Assembly: GCA_040954595.2 (NCBI GenBank)
Contig: CM082588.2
Coordinates: 3,968,001 to 4,032,000, forward strand
DNA from: Balanoglossus misakiensis
Lineage: Eukaryota; Hemichordata
Reading direction: 5' to 3'
DNA length: 64,000 nucleotides
Shown in pieces: positions 30,860-43,019 of the stretch. The position numbers and the translations under genes were made by a program. The stretch's first letter is position 1. Every line of letters starts with the position of its first letter. The notes under the pieces were generated by a model. That model searched no databases. It worked only from the letters and a program-made list of their open reading frames with translations, and was not told where the DNA came from.

Positions 30860-33800
30860 AAACGTGCACGACAAGTCTCAGTTCAAAATGCAAGACCTCT
30901 TGTTCACATTTCCTCGTTCTCGATAGACATAATACATTTCAGTACTACAACGATGGTGCGATTGTCATGTCGACGATCCCCTGAAGATGATTATTAGAAC
31001 GACGTTCTCTCGTCGTATACTTCGCTTATTTAATTACACTCTTGTGGTGATTAGAGTTGAATATTCCTTACGAACGAAACACCTATCAAACTTAGTAGAT
31101 ATTCAATCTATTCCTCCCACGCTTATTACGTTAAATAATATTACACTAGCAATGGGTTACCCAATATCTCTGATTAAAACGCCTATGGCATGAAGGAATA
31201 AGAGAAAAAAGCTAAGCCTTATGCACCTGTGTTTTGAGAAAAATTGCTTTGCTTAGAGGCATTCAAGTGTACATTTTTAATATTTTTTGGTGCGTGTTTA
31301 TTTTCCATCTGAGTCTGTCTTGCTGTGGTTATTTATGCATTTGTCCGTCTCCCTGTCTGTCTGACTGCCTGCCTGCCTGTCCATTTGTGGCACTGGTGAA
31401 CTTGTTATAAAGTTGTTATAGAGTTTGACATTTTCAAGCCACGCATTTACCAATTAGTTTGTCGCTATGAGTAATAAGTATATTTCAGAATCCGAATATT
31501 TTTTTCTAATATGAAATGGCTGCATTGCCACCTGCTTTTACTTCAATATCTACCCCCGTCTGTCCTCCTCAATCTATACAAATGACACGGAATGCGGAAA
31601 ACCGCGTCTTCCACGTTTCTCTTTCAATTACAGAAATATCCCCCACCTCGTCCGTTTCTCATTCAGCCGATCGATATCCAGGTTGCATCGCGTGACCAAA
31701 CGTTTGCGGCAAGCACACATGTCTAGCTAGTTCGTTATACAGGAGACGGTAGGGTTGTGCAAGGAAAAAAGTCATCATTCATCTCTTGGATGACGTCGAA
31801 TTAAATCAGAACAGGGGTGACAAGAAACCTTCGTGATAAGTCATTAAATGAGGAATGTAAAGAAATTGCGATTTATAATTACAGTTCGATATTTCTGAGC
31901 ATGATCCTTTAAATGTCATTCGTGTCGTCATCCCACGGGTATTGCCATGGTAACTGCTTTTTAAATTGCTATTCCTACACGTTTTTTTTCAATCAAAGGT
32001 CATTGACATCCATGTGCCAATGTTACCCTTCTTACTGACAAGACAATTTGTTTTTTTTTTCTGTATGCAATAACAATTCCAAAATTTATGGCTATGTATT
32101 TTTTCCCGACAGTAGGTTTTCTGCTGAGTCGATTTTTTTTGCTTAGATAAATTATCTATTAAAACAATATTTTGTCATTATTATAAAAGGAATTGTAATC
32201 AACTAGCTTATTTGCTGTACTTTCAGACAACGTGACAAAATCTGCAACTGATAATGTATCACCATGGCAATTCATCATCCTTGTCAGAACTATCAATATA
32301 AATCATTTCCAATAGAATGACAAAAATGACTTTAAGGAATTTACAAATTACCATGCTCGATACTTGTGAAAGGAATATGAATATCTCAATCAATCAACGT
32401 CGGCTGGCATCTTTTAAATGCACATATTATTTGATAGGAAGCTTAATTCAGAAGGGAATTGTTAACTGATGTTTAAAAGCAAACGGTTCTTCAGTTCATG
32501 AACTCTTGTGAGTGCAGTTCAGATGCAACTTTATAGCAGGTGTGTACCGTGCCATTTATACACTGACAACAACAGTCAGAAAGGGCATCGTTCATCTGGG
32601 AACTTGTTATCAATTCAAATTCAAAATCCTGTTCAAAAAGCAGAGCAATTATCCGTTTCCCTTGTATTTATTCGCGTGAAGCACTCAACGCTTGCGTCAA
32701 GTGTAAAACTCTATGGGCGGACGTGCGTCAGTTTTCGAATATAAGAAACTCTTAACTTACATGTACACGCAAAATCAATCTTGCACCTGCACACTTTATC
32801 TATCTGGACAGCATCTGAACTAATAAACCAATCAATTCGTGTAGTTCAACAGTATTTCTGACACCCAAATGCTGTTCGTACATTACCTGATGTCGATAGT
32901 GACTATCTACTCCACATTACCGTTTCCAAGCTCAATCCCAGAATGCAACAGCAGCTCTATGAGTAGCAATCTAGGCGAGCAATGCCTGAATCAATAGCAT
33001 CAAATCGATTCCCCAGAAAAAAGTAAAGATTGGTCTGTATTTTGTATCTGTTCCCTTTTAACATTAAGATTAAACAGGTATTGATCAAAGTCATCGCCAA
33101 AATTAATGGGGTCATGCCTATAGGTAAACACTGTTCAAGGCACTATAATAATGTATCGCTTGGAGGTCAAAATGTCAACAGCTTTGCGATTTTAAATTAA
33201 TGTCATATCAGGCGACACCTGAGGAAATTACGTCATATACCCATGAGGAAAGCTATAAGGGAATTTTGAATTTTGCCTACATTATTGGTATACATTGTAT
33301 GCTGTGTTAGCGCCATCATTGGAGAAGACAATGTTAAGAGATCATTATGCAAATGAGACGATATGGTAATAATACTAGTATACGAGGAAATCAGGTTGCA
33401 CACTGTACAGGGGAGATTCTATGCAGGTGATTAGGTATAGGTTGATAACGTGACTATATTACAGTTTGCTGTAAAATCGTTGAGATGTCGGTGCCCCAAG
33501 AAATGAGTCTAATTTCCGTAAAAAAGAGAAATTAAACTTCGAGGAGGGTCTGGCGACAATCTCCTTTCGCGTTTGTAATCCATCAAGTTCCGCGGCCGTT
33601 TACTTCATTTTTTTCTTAGGGTTTCTTACTTCTGGGAAAATTAACTTCAGCGCAAGGTATTGTACGAGTATATATGAGCGCTCCACGCAAAATTCGCGTT
33701 GAAGGCCACAGTGGACCGTTGCATGCAGACAGGACGACGTCAATTAAACGTTCCGTTCTGTCGGTTATTAGAAGAAATGACGGACTGCCCGCAGAAACTA

Positions 33801-34140
33801 ACTCGACCGCCCGTGAGACGACAAGGAATTGCTGTAATCAATAACTTTAATTCCTTGTTGCTCGTGTAAGTTGATAGACCGTGGTCACAAATATATGTAC
33901 ATATGCCCACACTAAGGTCGGTCCATTTCGCATATGTGGGAATTAAACACCGAGTGATTAAACTTCATTTTGTTGTACGTTGGCGTGAGACTTAGATATC
34001 TGTAATGTATATAGGTCTAATTATAGCCTGCTGGAAAAACCATACAAGTCACGCGTTGGTGGTACGGCAGATTAAACTTGATTTCAACGTCAAAATGACA
34101 CGTGACCTTTTTCTGCACGAAACCTTGACAACAAGCATTC
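30860..34140. other. Intergenic, no recognised gene
   Basis: No recognisable exon. A short CTGT/CTGC low-complexity tract lies near 31351-31382, and several T-runs occur around 31980-32160. Confidence 0.5.
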
Positions 34141-34149
34141 CCACAAACA

Positions 34150-34570
34150 ATATTCCCACAGATGCTGCATCACTCGGGGATAGTCTAAATGATGAACAAC
34201 TTAAAGCTGAACACCAGCAAAAACAAAATAATCAGTTATCGATTTTAGAAGAAGAAATAAAGACGACATCATGCAGAGCTCTTAAATTTAACGACCGGGT
34301 CGTAGAACGTGTGTCATTTTATCGGTAACCTTAAGCAATCATAGATCATAAACTTACATTCCAACAGAATGTTGATGCTTTGAATACTATCGATCTGAAC
34401 CTAACTTATAGCAGTTAAAAGGTCGACGTGTTATTTACTAACCGATTTTCTTTCGCCGAGTTCCATGGGAAAGACATTATCGACAAATGTTGTGTGGGGG
34501 TGGCTAAATCAATGCAAAGAAACACGACGTTCGATGTATAGAAACACAACTAAGTTCACAACTGATCAAA
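34150..34570 (+). pseudogene. Decayed non-LTR retrotransposon (LINE) reverse transcriptase fragment
   Basis: Across shifting frames the plus strand carries the motif series of the C-terminal part of a LINE reverse transcriptase. LKLNTSKNKIISYRF matches the LxLNxSKTKE block. RVVERVSFYR, then IIDHKLTFQQNVDAL, match the F-K/R-YLG, hDxKLTF block. MGKTLSTNVVWGWLNQCKE matches the ESV-WWG-LN region. At least three frameshifts or stops separate the pieces, so it is dead. The style fits CR1/L2/Rex-like elements; the clade is not determined. Confidence 0.65.
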
Positions 34571-34579
34571 ATACCATAC

Positions 34580-37500
34580 ACTGTATAAGCAATTCATGGA
34601 AAAGTGAAACGAATCTTGCTACTACGCTGAATTATCGAAATCCTGCCCAAGTAATCCATTTCTTGTCAGATGGTTTAATTATTAATGGCATTCGGGGGGT
34701 TCATATTTCACTCGTGATTGAGATCCATTTTCAAACCGAGTTGAAACGCATTAGTGATTATCAATACGTGGCTCATTTTGCATCACGCTTCATTCCAAAA
34801 CTCGAAAGGCACTTTCTTGTAGGTATTTCCCCGGTGGATAATGCTTAATTATACACATGCAAAACCATTGAAACCATAAGTGAAAACATTCAGACATAAC
34901 ATACAGACAGGACGGCCAGGCTGTCGTTTTCGTTGTAGGGCAAGGTATACATTAATTGGAATAATCTTTTTCTTAACCCAGAACTCAAAGTGGAGTCAAT
35001 TTTATAATTTCTGGTTCATTGCTTATTCTCCCCTCAAGACCTTTAAGGCCACGAGGTTATTGGGTGTAATAAGCTGTACAGCCATCTCATGTCTTCTAGG
35101 TTCGTATGACGAGCGCACAGGGCAAAGATTGATGAGTGACTCGAGTGATTTACGCACAAAAGTACCGTACATTTACTTAAGAAAATACGTCTTTACTCTC
35201 GCAAAGAGGATTTTACCCCAGCAATGGACCAGTTTCTGAACTTAACGAGACCCTGCGAGATCTCGCAAAGGGATACGTGAGAGTATACACGGGTTGTTGT
35301 TTTCAACCGAATAGGGCTGTACGCCTCTGTACTACAATAATGGGAGTTCCCCACCCCAGGATCTGCACGTACAAAATTGTATTGCACCTTTAATGACTTC
35401 GTCTGCAGAGCTTCACATAGGAAAACATTGAAAGCCCTGAGCACCGTAAGCAATCTTGAGAATTGCATTCTGCTGTCAAAAACGCCAGTCAAATCATTTC
35501 TGCGCAGTAATAATGAGTCCGTTTGAAGCAGAGAAACTCGTTTTTTTTTCCAAAAGATTCATTTGGTGCCATTATAGTTCCCTAAATGCACGACTGGATA
35601 CAGCGATAACAACGGGTAAGAGATAACTAATCGTATTGTCTGCCGTCTTCCTGCCATAGTTGTTCAGCTCGATTAACTATGAAGATGTCCAATAACACAG
35701 ACTGGCACAGACGAGGTTGAAACCGAGAAATATTAGAGGTCGTTCCTGACGATATTTCCTCAAAGGAATACCCGTTTCAAATGTTGACTGATTTTCTTTC
35801 CTCGCGCGTGTGTCCAGCACATGATACTAGGGGTGAATCTGCGTGCTTAATACGGAGTAATGTTGCTGGTATTTTCGTTTCCAGATGCGGCTTAAAATAA
35901 ATGGCTACAGAGACGTGCTTTTGCCTCCGACACTCTCAAAAACAAACACACACAATAACACGTTTTAAGCGCCGCTTGTGCTGCAAGGCAAAACGTGAGG
36001 CATTTTTTGTCCACGAATACATCAGAGCTCTACAGAGAGGAGTGTTAGTATAGGGTAAGCCTGGCTGTCGGTAAACTTTGATTTATACCGAATATATACC
36101 AGACAAACTGCAAGTTATATGTTTGGACTACATTTAAACTGAATATACTATAAACGAATAATGAAGTGTGGATACCTGATTTATATGTATAGTTTAGGGA
36201 ACGCGATGTGTATGTAGTGAGCGATGAAAATGTACCCCGATGATTTAGTAATTCGAAGAAAGCTTACTAGGGTACAACACTGTATCATTTTTCTTCTGAT
36301 GGAAAGCACTTACAGACAAGCATCCCTCGTCCCTTTCACCCTTTTCATACTGTTGCACTTTTTATTACTTTCCGGATTACTGGCTGCGGGTCCTCTGTAA
36401 TATCCGCAGCTTAAATTTGAAAAACAAACTCATTTCGGTTTACTTAACGATTAAGTTCCTGTGGATATAGGTCGATTCGGTGTTATTGACGTACATGAAT
36501 TTGTTTGCTCAATACATGAACAAACTATAAAAATATTCAGCGATAAATTATTGAATTATAGTGTATACTTCAAGTCAAAGGTCACACACATATTTAGATC
36601 GACTTGCATCGCAAAATGTCTCCTTAATACAATTCATGAATTGGCGTTACACTTGCATTACTGTACAATCTTGACCGTTATGAGAGAATTATGTAAAAAA
36701 AATGAACTATAAAGCGATCTTACCTCCTAAATGCTGTATTTAAAAGAAAATCCGAGCCCAGTGTTACAGGTCGCCGGCCTAAGAAACCAATTTGTATGTG
36801 TAGTTTCTGCTAGTTCGTTGATATATAATTGAATTGTCGTTTTGAGACGGTTTGAATCTGTAGCTTTGACTCCAATCATCGGCCTTCGCTAGTAGACGCG
36901 CGAACGGCGTAAAATGTAAATTATGCATCGCATGCACAGCCAATGGTAACAGCGTATTGAAATTAGCTTGTAACTCTCGCATGTGATATACATCTATAAT
37001 TTACATGCAGTGCATGCGGTTATCATCATGGGACAGGATTGTGTGTTCTATCGGCAATATTGTCTTTTTAAAATGGCTAACTTTTTAATGGCTCACTTGA
37101 CATCAGAACCATCTAAAATGCCGGCTGTCTTTCGAGCATCGTGCCTACCATACAAACCCATGTTGTGACCACAGTTAGGCAACCCATGTTGTAACCAAAT
37201 CGTGGTTCTTACCGAAAAATCGTGGTTCTTACGTTATACAGTCTACAAAGTCAAAAATGTTCAAGGTTCTAGCTTACAAAGTCTTAATTTCAGTCGATGC
37301 TATGATAATTTCTCATTAAAAATTAACAATTATCGCTCTATAGCGCTTTGTTTTTACAGTGGTTAGGTTAGCTGAATAAATATATTTAGGCCTACGTCAA
37401 CATTTGGGTTTGGTGTACCACACTGTGCAGTTGCAATGCGCATTCAAAATAGCAGTTGGGGGTTTAGATTATCGTATTGATGGACAATGGAAACATTACA

Positions 37501-40050
37501 TCATGAAACGAAGTTGGAAAAGTATGAAGCAGTGACGTCACCATCGTAATTGACGCATGTACTGGATCTGTGATAGGGTTAGGGTGTAATGCATAGCGTT
37601 GCTAGCAATGTTATTGAAAGTGGAGTGTCTGGTTGTGAATGCGTCTCCTTGGAGACCTGGTTATCACTGAATCAATCACAGGTGTTCGCGAACCACCCAG
37701 GTTAACTTAGATGAAATACAAGAAAACAAATGGAAAATCTGTTAGGGGAATTCTCAGATGCGCTCACAAGATCTCCCGCGACGCAGCGCAATCGGAAAGC
37801 CTGATCACGTCTGTACTCATTCGATCAAAGTCATATCATCTACATTTTCAAGGAAGAAGAAGAAGAAAAAAGAGATTGTGCATACTCCTAATGTCCGATT
37901 GGAAATTGTAAATGAAAGTTAAAGTTTTTTTAAAGACTTCCTCTAAACCATCTTTTGGAAATAACATACCTGAACCAATTTTAAGACCAACTTTAGTACC
38001 ATTCCTGTATGATAGAACTAAAATTAAGCCTCGTGCATCAGTTTTCTTTTATTGTAGCCTATGAAGAAAACGCGTGATTCGAATTCTCACCAAGACCACG
38101 TTGTAATCATTCTGAAGGATTTACTCGTTCGCTCAGTCGGTACCTCTGTTTCTAAGGGTCGGTAGCGCTGTTTCTAAGGGATTAGTTTTGCAACGAACAG
38201 ACAACTCGGGGGCAGCTATCAATGAAGCGATCCTGACGCTAGTTCACAAGGCACTCTTCATTGCTTTTTTTCTTCAAATCTCTCCGTAGGACAGACTTCC
38301 AACGAGCTCACGGGTTAATCGAGGCACCAGGGCACTTCTTTATCGTTATCACGGCTTTAATAGAAATGACACGATTCGAATTGTGCAAGAATACAAAGTG
38401 TCTGCTGATGCGTGGCTTTTGATGTATTTTTAGCAGCCAAGACTGCGTTTTCTTTCGAGGCATTGAGCATTTCGAACCTCCGTGATCCTTTATTGAAGCA
38501 GCGGGCATGCTGATCTCTCTTTCGGCATACTGGGCGCTGCATCTTAATAGTGACCAAAACACCCGATGAGTTTTCTCGATAAAAAGAAATTACAAATCAG
38601 AGCCTCCGGTCGAAACGTAAACGTGGCCAGCCGACTGCGTATCGCATTTGAGAGCTTTGTTATTTTAAACAATTCGCATCAAGTAGCTTCTGAGGTCCGT
38701 GACAAAATGGTTCAATCGTAACTTTTTTGGTTTTCGTTTCAATCTTTCGATTTGGTGCAGTTAGTTTGTCTAAACCGCGTTTGTCTTTCTCCCAGATGCT
38801 TATACAAATACAGAAGGCCCATTTCATAAGTATGTTATATTTCGGTGAATGATGGTACCGTTCCTTGGTTTAAATCTAACACAGTTGGACAGATCGGTCT
38901 AATAACTGCCAGACTTGCCCCTGGTTGATATATACGTGGACAGATGTCCCGCCAAACACTCTTGAATAATATATAAAGTATGTCTCAACAAGAGCTATAC
39001 TCTTATAAATTAGACAATAAACAGCAGTCTCTTTCAACTAAATGCAATCTTGAGGAAAACAAATGCCAGTAATGCATGGGCTGCTGGAGCGCTCAGATAT
39101 TGGAAAACGCAGCAGGACAATTTATTTCGCAGTCATCATTTAAACAAGGATCTCCTGGCAGCCAATAGACAGTTTACATATAGGCGTTTAATTTGGTTTT
39201 CGCTGTCGTCTACGTAAGCTGCGCTGCAAATTATCTGCCTGGATTTGCGCAGCAGAAAGCTAATAGTAGTAGAAATATTGAAAAGAACGTACGCCACATT
39301 TGTGTTATTGTCCAAATGACCTTGAAGTCGCTCTTATGTCTGTCTGCATTTTTAAAAATACGAACAAAGCTGATTTTGCAAACCTTCAGTTTTATTTTGC
39401 TCCAGAAGCGAAAATCATGTTATTAATTTTCAGATCAATGTTACAATTGACTGTTTGCTTGTTTTGTTTGCTAGTTTTATTTTCTAGTATCCCTGTTTAT
39501 GTTTATGGGACCATGTAGACACATGTGTATCTTTGCTATATAGTTTTGGCTTATGTGTACATGTCTACTCATAACGCCATAGGTAATGGCTTATAACTAT
39601 TGAATATTTAACGCGGCATACAAAGCAGGAGAATAGAGCTGAAAACAGGCTAGCTCAGTTACAATGTTGGTGGACCTTCAGTCTGTTAAGATGTATACAT
39701 CCCGAATATCACGCCAGAGAATAATCATCTTGGTTTCTCTGAATTATTTAACTCGTACATTTATCCATTTCGCATGGAACACAGATTTTAGTTTGTAGAG
39801 ATTAACTTACATGTCACGATTCCTATTATCTGCCTCACAAAAGAATTTAAAATTCTGTATCTATAGTTACCGATCAAAACGACTTCTTCAAAAAGGAACG
39901 CATCGTGGCATACATTGCGCATAAGAATTGCAAGAATGCATTGATAAAGACAATTAGTGAGTCATGACCACGGACGGTTACCGTATTATTTAGAAATGCA
40001 AAAAAGCATATTTTACGATCAGGTCATACGTGCTATGCATTTTGACACCT
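34580..40050. other. Intergenic, no recognised gene
   Basis: ORFs at 34880-35239 and elsewhere show no family signature. The DNA just after 34570 may be further LINE or flanking sequence. A CRE octamer lies at 37533-37540. No structural RNA was recognised. Confidence 0.5.
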
Positions 40051-40052
40051 AA

Positions 40053-40349
40053 GGTAGTTTGCGCCTTGAAGTCTTAAACTTTATTTTCTCATATTTTGCT
40101 CAGGACAACTTAAGATAATTCTCTCTTAAAATTGAAAATCAAAATTAGGGGTAAACATACAAAATTTTGAATGAGAGAGCAAAATTTTCTCAAATTTTAA
40201 ATTCAAAATGGCCGCCAATCTGTATGTTAACTCTATGGAGAAACTTTGAATAAGTGATTTTTTCTTTGTTTTCAAAGGGACAACTAAAACTTTTTATATA
40301 GCAAAGCATTGAAAGGTTTGAATGACTGTCTCAGGGGCGCATACTACTT
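40053..40349 (+). mobile_element. MITE-like repeat (copy A, most complete)
   Basis: About 297 bp. The left end GTAGTTTGCGCC and right end GGCGCATACTAC are inverted repeats. The interior is homologous to copy B in opposite orientation and to part of copy C. It is AT-rich with no coding capacity. Confidence 0.78.
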
Positions 40350-40359
40350 CAAATGAAAT

Positions 40360-42885
40360 GAAAAGAACGAAGTTCGACAGACAATGCATTTTCGATGAGG
40401 TGCCGGCCTCTTCTGGAACACACGCCTGGCCATTTAACGCTCTTACTGCCAATTTCGCGCCATATTCTGTAATGACACTTTGGTACTTAGGAGGCAGACG
40501 ACTGTGAATATCATGACATTTTTAATGCACAGGCGACAACGCACAACCAATTAATAGCTTTCAAAGCTGTCAACGTTTTTCCTCGAGACCTCATCGACGT
40601 CAAGGAATTAACATATATTGTCACTCATCATTTTGTTATGAAGCTACCTTCTGTTGAGGTAAACGCTCCGTCCACATAAGTCATAATCAATATTCCAGAC
40701 TGTATGTTGTATATATTGACTGATGGCTTGAAGGGATACATTTTGAAATCGTTCAATATACAAGAACGCAACAGTGATACAGTCTTAATGTTCCGAAATG
40801 AGCTTATGTTTACGACAGGCCATTAAACCCGGATGCTGGCATATCCGCGAATGAATGATATGCCTAATGATTTCGAGGAAGGTTGGTGGAGCTTGTCTCG
40901 TCCGTTGTTGATATCAAAACAGAAAGATAAACGCAGTCAGAGATCCACGAAGTCAAACTAGAATACATCATGCAGATAATCCCCTTGAAATTACATAGGT
41001 CTCACGTGACACACGTGCTTCACAAATCCATACATCAATGTATATGAGCAAACCAGAAGTTTTTGTCACATTCTAAAATGAAAACTGATTTAGAAACGTT
41101 TGAAATCGAGTAATTCTTCAGTAATTCGCAAATGTGCTACCCGGTTCGACACACTCAAGAGTAAAGAACCGATGAATTATTCAGGTAATTCAGTGAAACG
41201 TCTCGGAAGGGCTGTTCGCAAAGGTTACGGCGTTCTTGGAACTGTTTTCACCAGTTTGGAAAGAACGTTGACGAAATAATTGACCAATCACAAGCAACCT
41301 TGCGAGAACGTTCTTCGAGGGGTGAATGGCCGGGTCGGCATTTCGGTAATATAGCCGCAGGTGTTAATTATATCGACAATTTCCAAAGGTTCAACAACAT
41401 TACATGGTAATTAGAGCGTGAGATTCAGATTTCTTCCCGCTAACGGCTGTTGCCATTATCTAGACTACGAAAGTATGCCAACGCCCATGCCGAGATATTT
41501 ACAGCCAGATGTCAGCCAATAATAACCGCGATTATAATTTCTATAAAAGTCAAGAAAACAATGAGAATTGAGAACAAAACAGCCACCTTACCACCTGCAC
41601 ATTTTTTCAACACCATGATTCTCATCGTTTGAAATTCACTCGTCAGTGCTCAAACTGTCAGAATGTTTCTTTGTCTCGATAAGTTGTATCAAATCGTACA
41701 AAGGAGAAAAATGATGCCAAAACATGGCGGATTGTCCCTTAATCATACGCAAAATGCAATCTTTATCCCCGTTGATTACTTTTGTCACACAACCTCTAGT
41801 AATCCATCTAAGAAGAGCATTGCGCCAACGACCATACATTACCTAACATTTTCTACCGAATAAATCCATCACCCAGGAGATTTGACTGCGATCCTTCTCG
41901 GAAATTAATCTGGCGATTGTTATAAAAGTAAACCTCCCAAGGGGTGTGATTACTCGCGGAAAACATTTTCCAATTTCTAGGGTTATTTGGGCGTTTTGTG
42001 AGCAACAAGTGAACAGCTGCTGGCTTTTCCATCCTACGTTCTATACATCTAGATGGCCATGTCTTTAATTGTCTTCCCGAAGCACTATTGTACTATTCTG
42101 CACTTTAGAAGGTCATTTCATTGCCTAGATCTATACTCTTATTACAGGAGTACGTGATTGTTTAGACTTTGCCCGTTGTCTGATAATACAAGTAAGAATT
42201 TCACCTTACCCAGTAATCAAGTTTTATCAAATTGTGATCTAGATAAGGAAACCAGTCCCTGTATTTTGTGCAAGGAGGCCATTCACTATATACATTAATA
42301 GAACATTCTGAAACTGGGACGTTATTGTTAACGAGACTGCAGAAAACAGATAAAACTGACATGTGTTACCCACGTGAACAATGCTATCACGTGTTGATCA
42401 TGGTGTTACACCTTACCATGAGTGATCGCGGCTGTAAAAGGGAACATATCAAGGGGTTAGACATTCGTCAGATCCATCAACGTCAACATGCCACAACGCT
42501 CTTTATGAGCACATCCAATGCAATTGTTATAATCATTGTATATTCCTCAGCGTAGAATTATTATTAATTTTGTAATTAAGTGTTGGACATCTCACAAAAG
42601 ATGATCGAAGAAGCAAATTTTTACGTAAAATTATGATACAATCTGGCCTGACAACCCCATTTTATAGCACTAACATCCTTTGGGTTTGTGCCGCATTTAT
42701 TTATGACAGTAAGGTTATGGGAGCAGGGTCTGTATTAATTGGTATCTGTCTGCACAGCATTCACTCGGGTGGCCTGCTGCGCTCATAGCATAAAGTTTAC
42801 AGTGCCTTCGATTCATATTATTACCCGCGATAGTTACATTATCCGCGCGAGCTCTTCAGAATGTGTTAGCATAGCAACATTCCAA
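40360..42885. other. Intergenic, no recognised gene
   Basis: Only short ORFs without recognisable domains are present; no repeats or RNA genes are seen. Confidence 0.5.
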
Positions 42886-42887
42886 CA

Positions 42888-42947
42888 CCACCACCCTATC
42901 ATCATCATCATCACCACCACCACCACCACCACCATCACCATCATCAC

Positions 42948-43011
<64 letters not shown>

Positions 43012-43012
43012 C
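42888..43012. repeat. (CAT)n/(CAC)n trinucleotide microsatellite
   Basis: Alternating blocks of CAT and CAC repeats span about 120 bp. The overlapping Ile/Thr-rich and Met/Val-rich ORFs are artefacts. Confidence 0.97.
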
Positions 43013-43019
43013 AGCTGGC

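Noticed and set aside
31852-31864. GGAATGTAAAGAA, a 13-nt match to the 5' part of miR-1
   Set aside because: The rest of the mature sequence does not match, and the flanks do not form the required hairpin.
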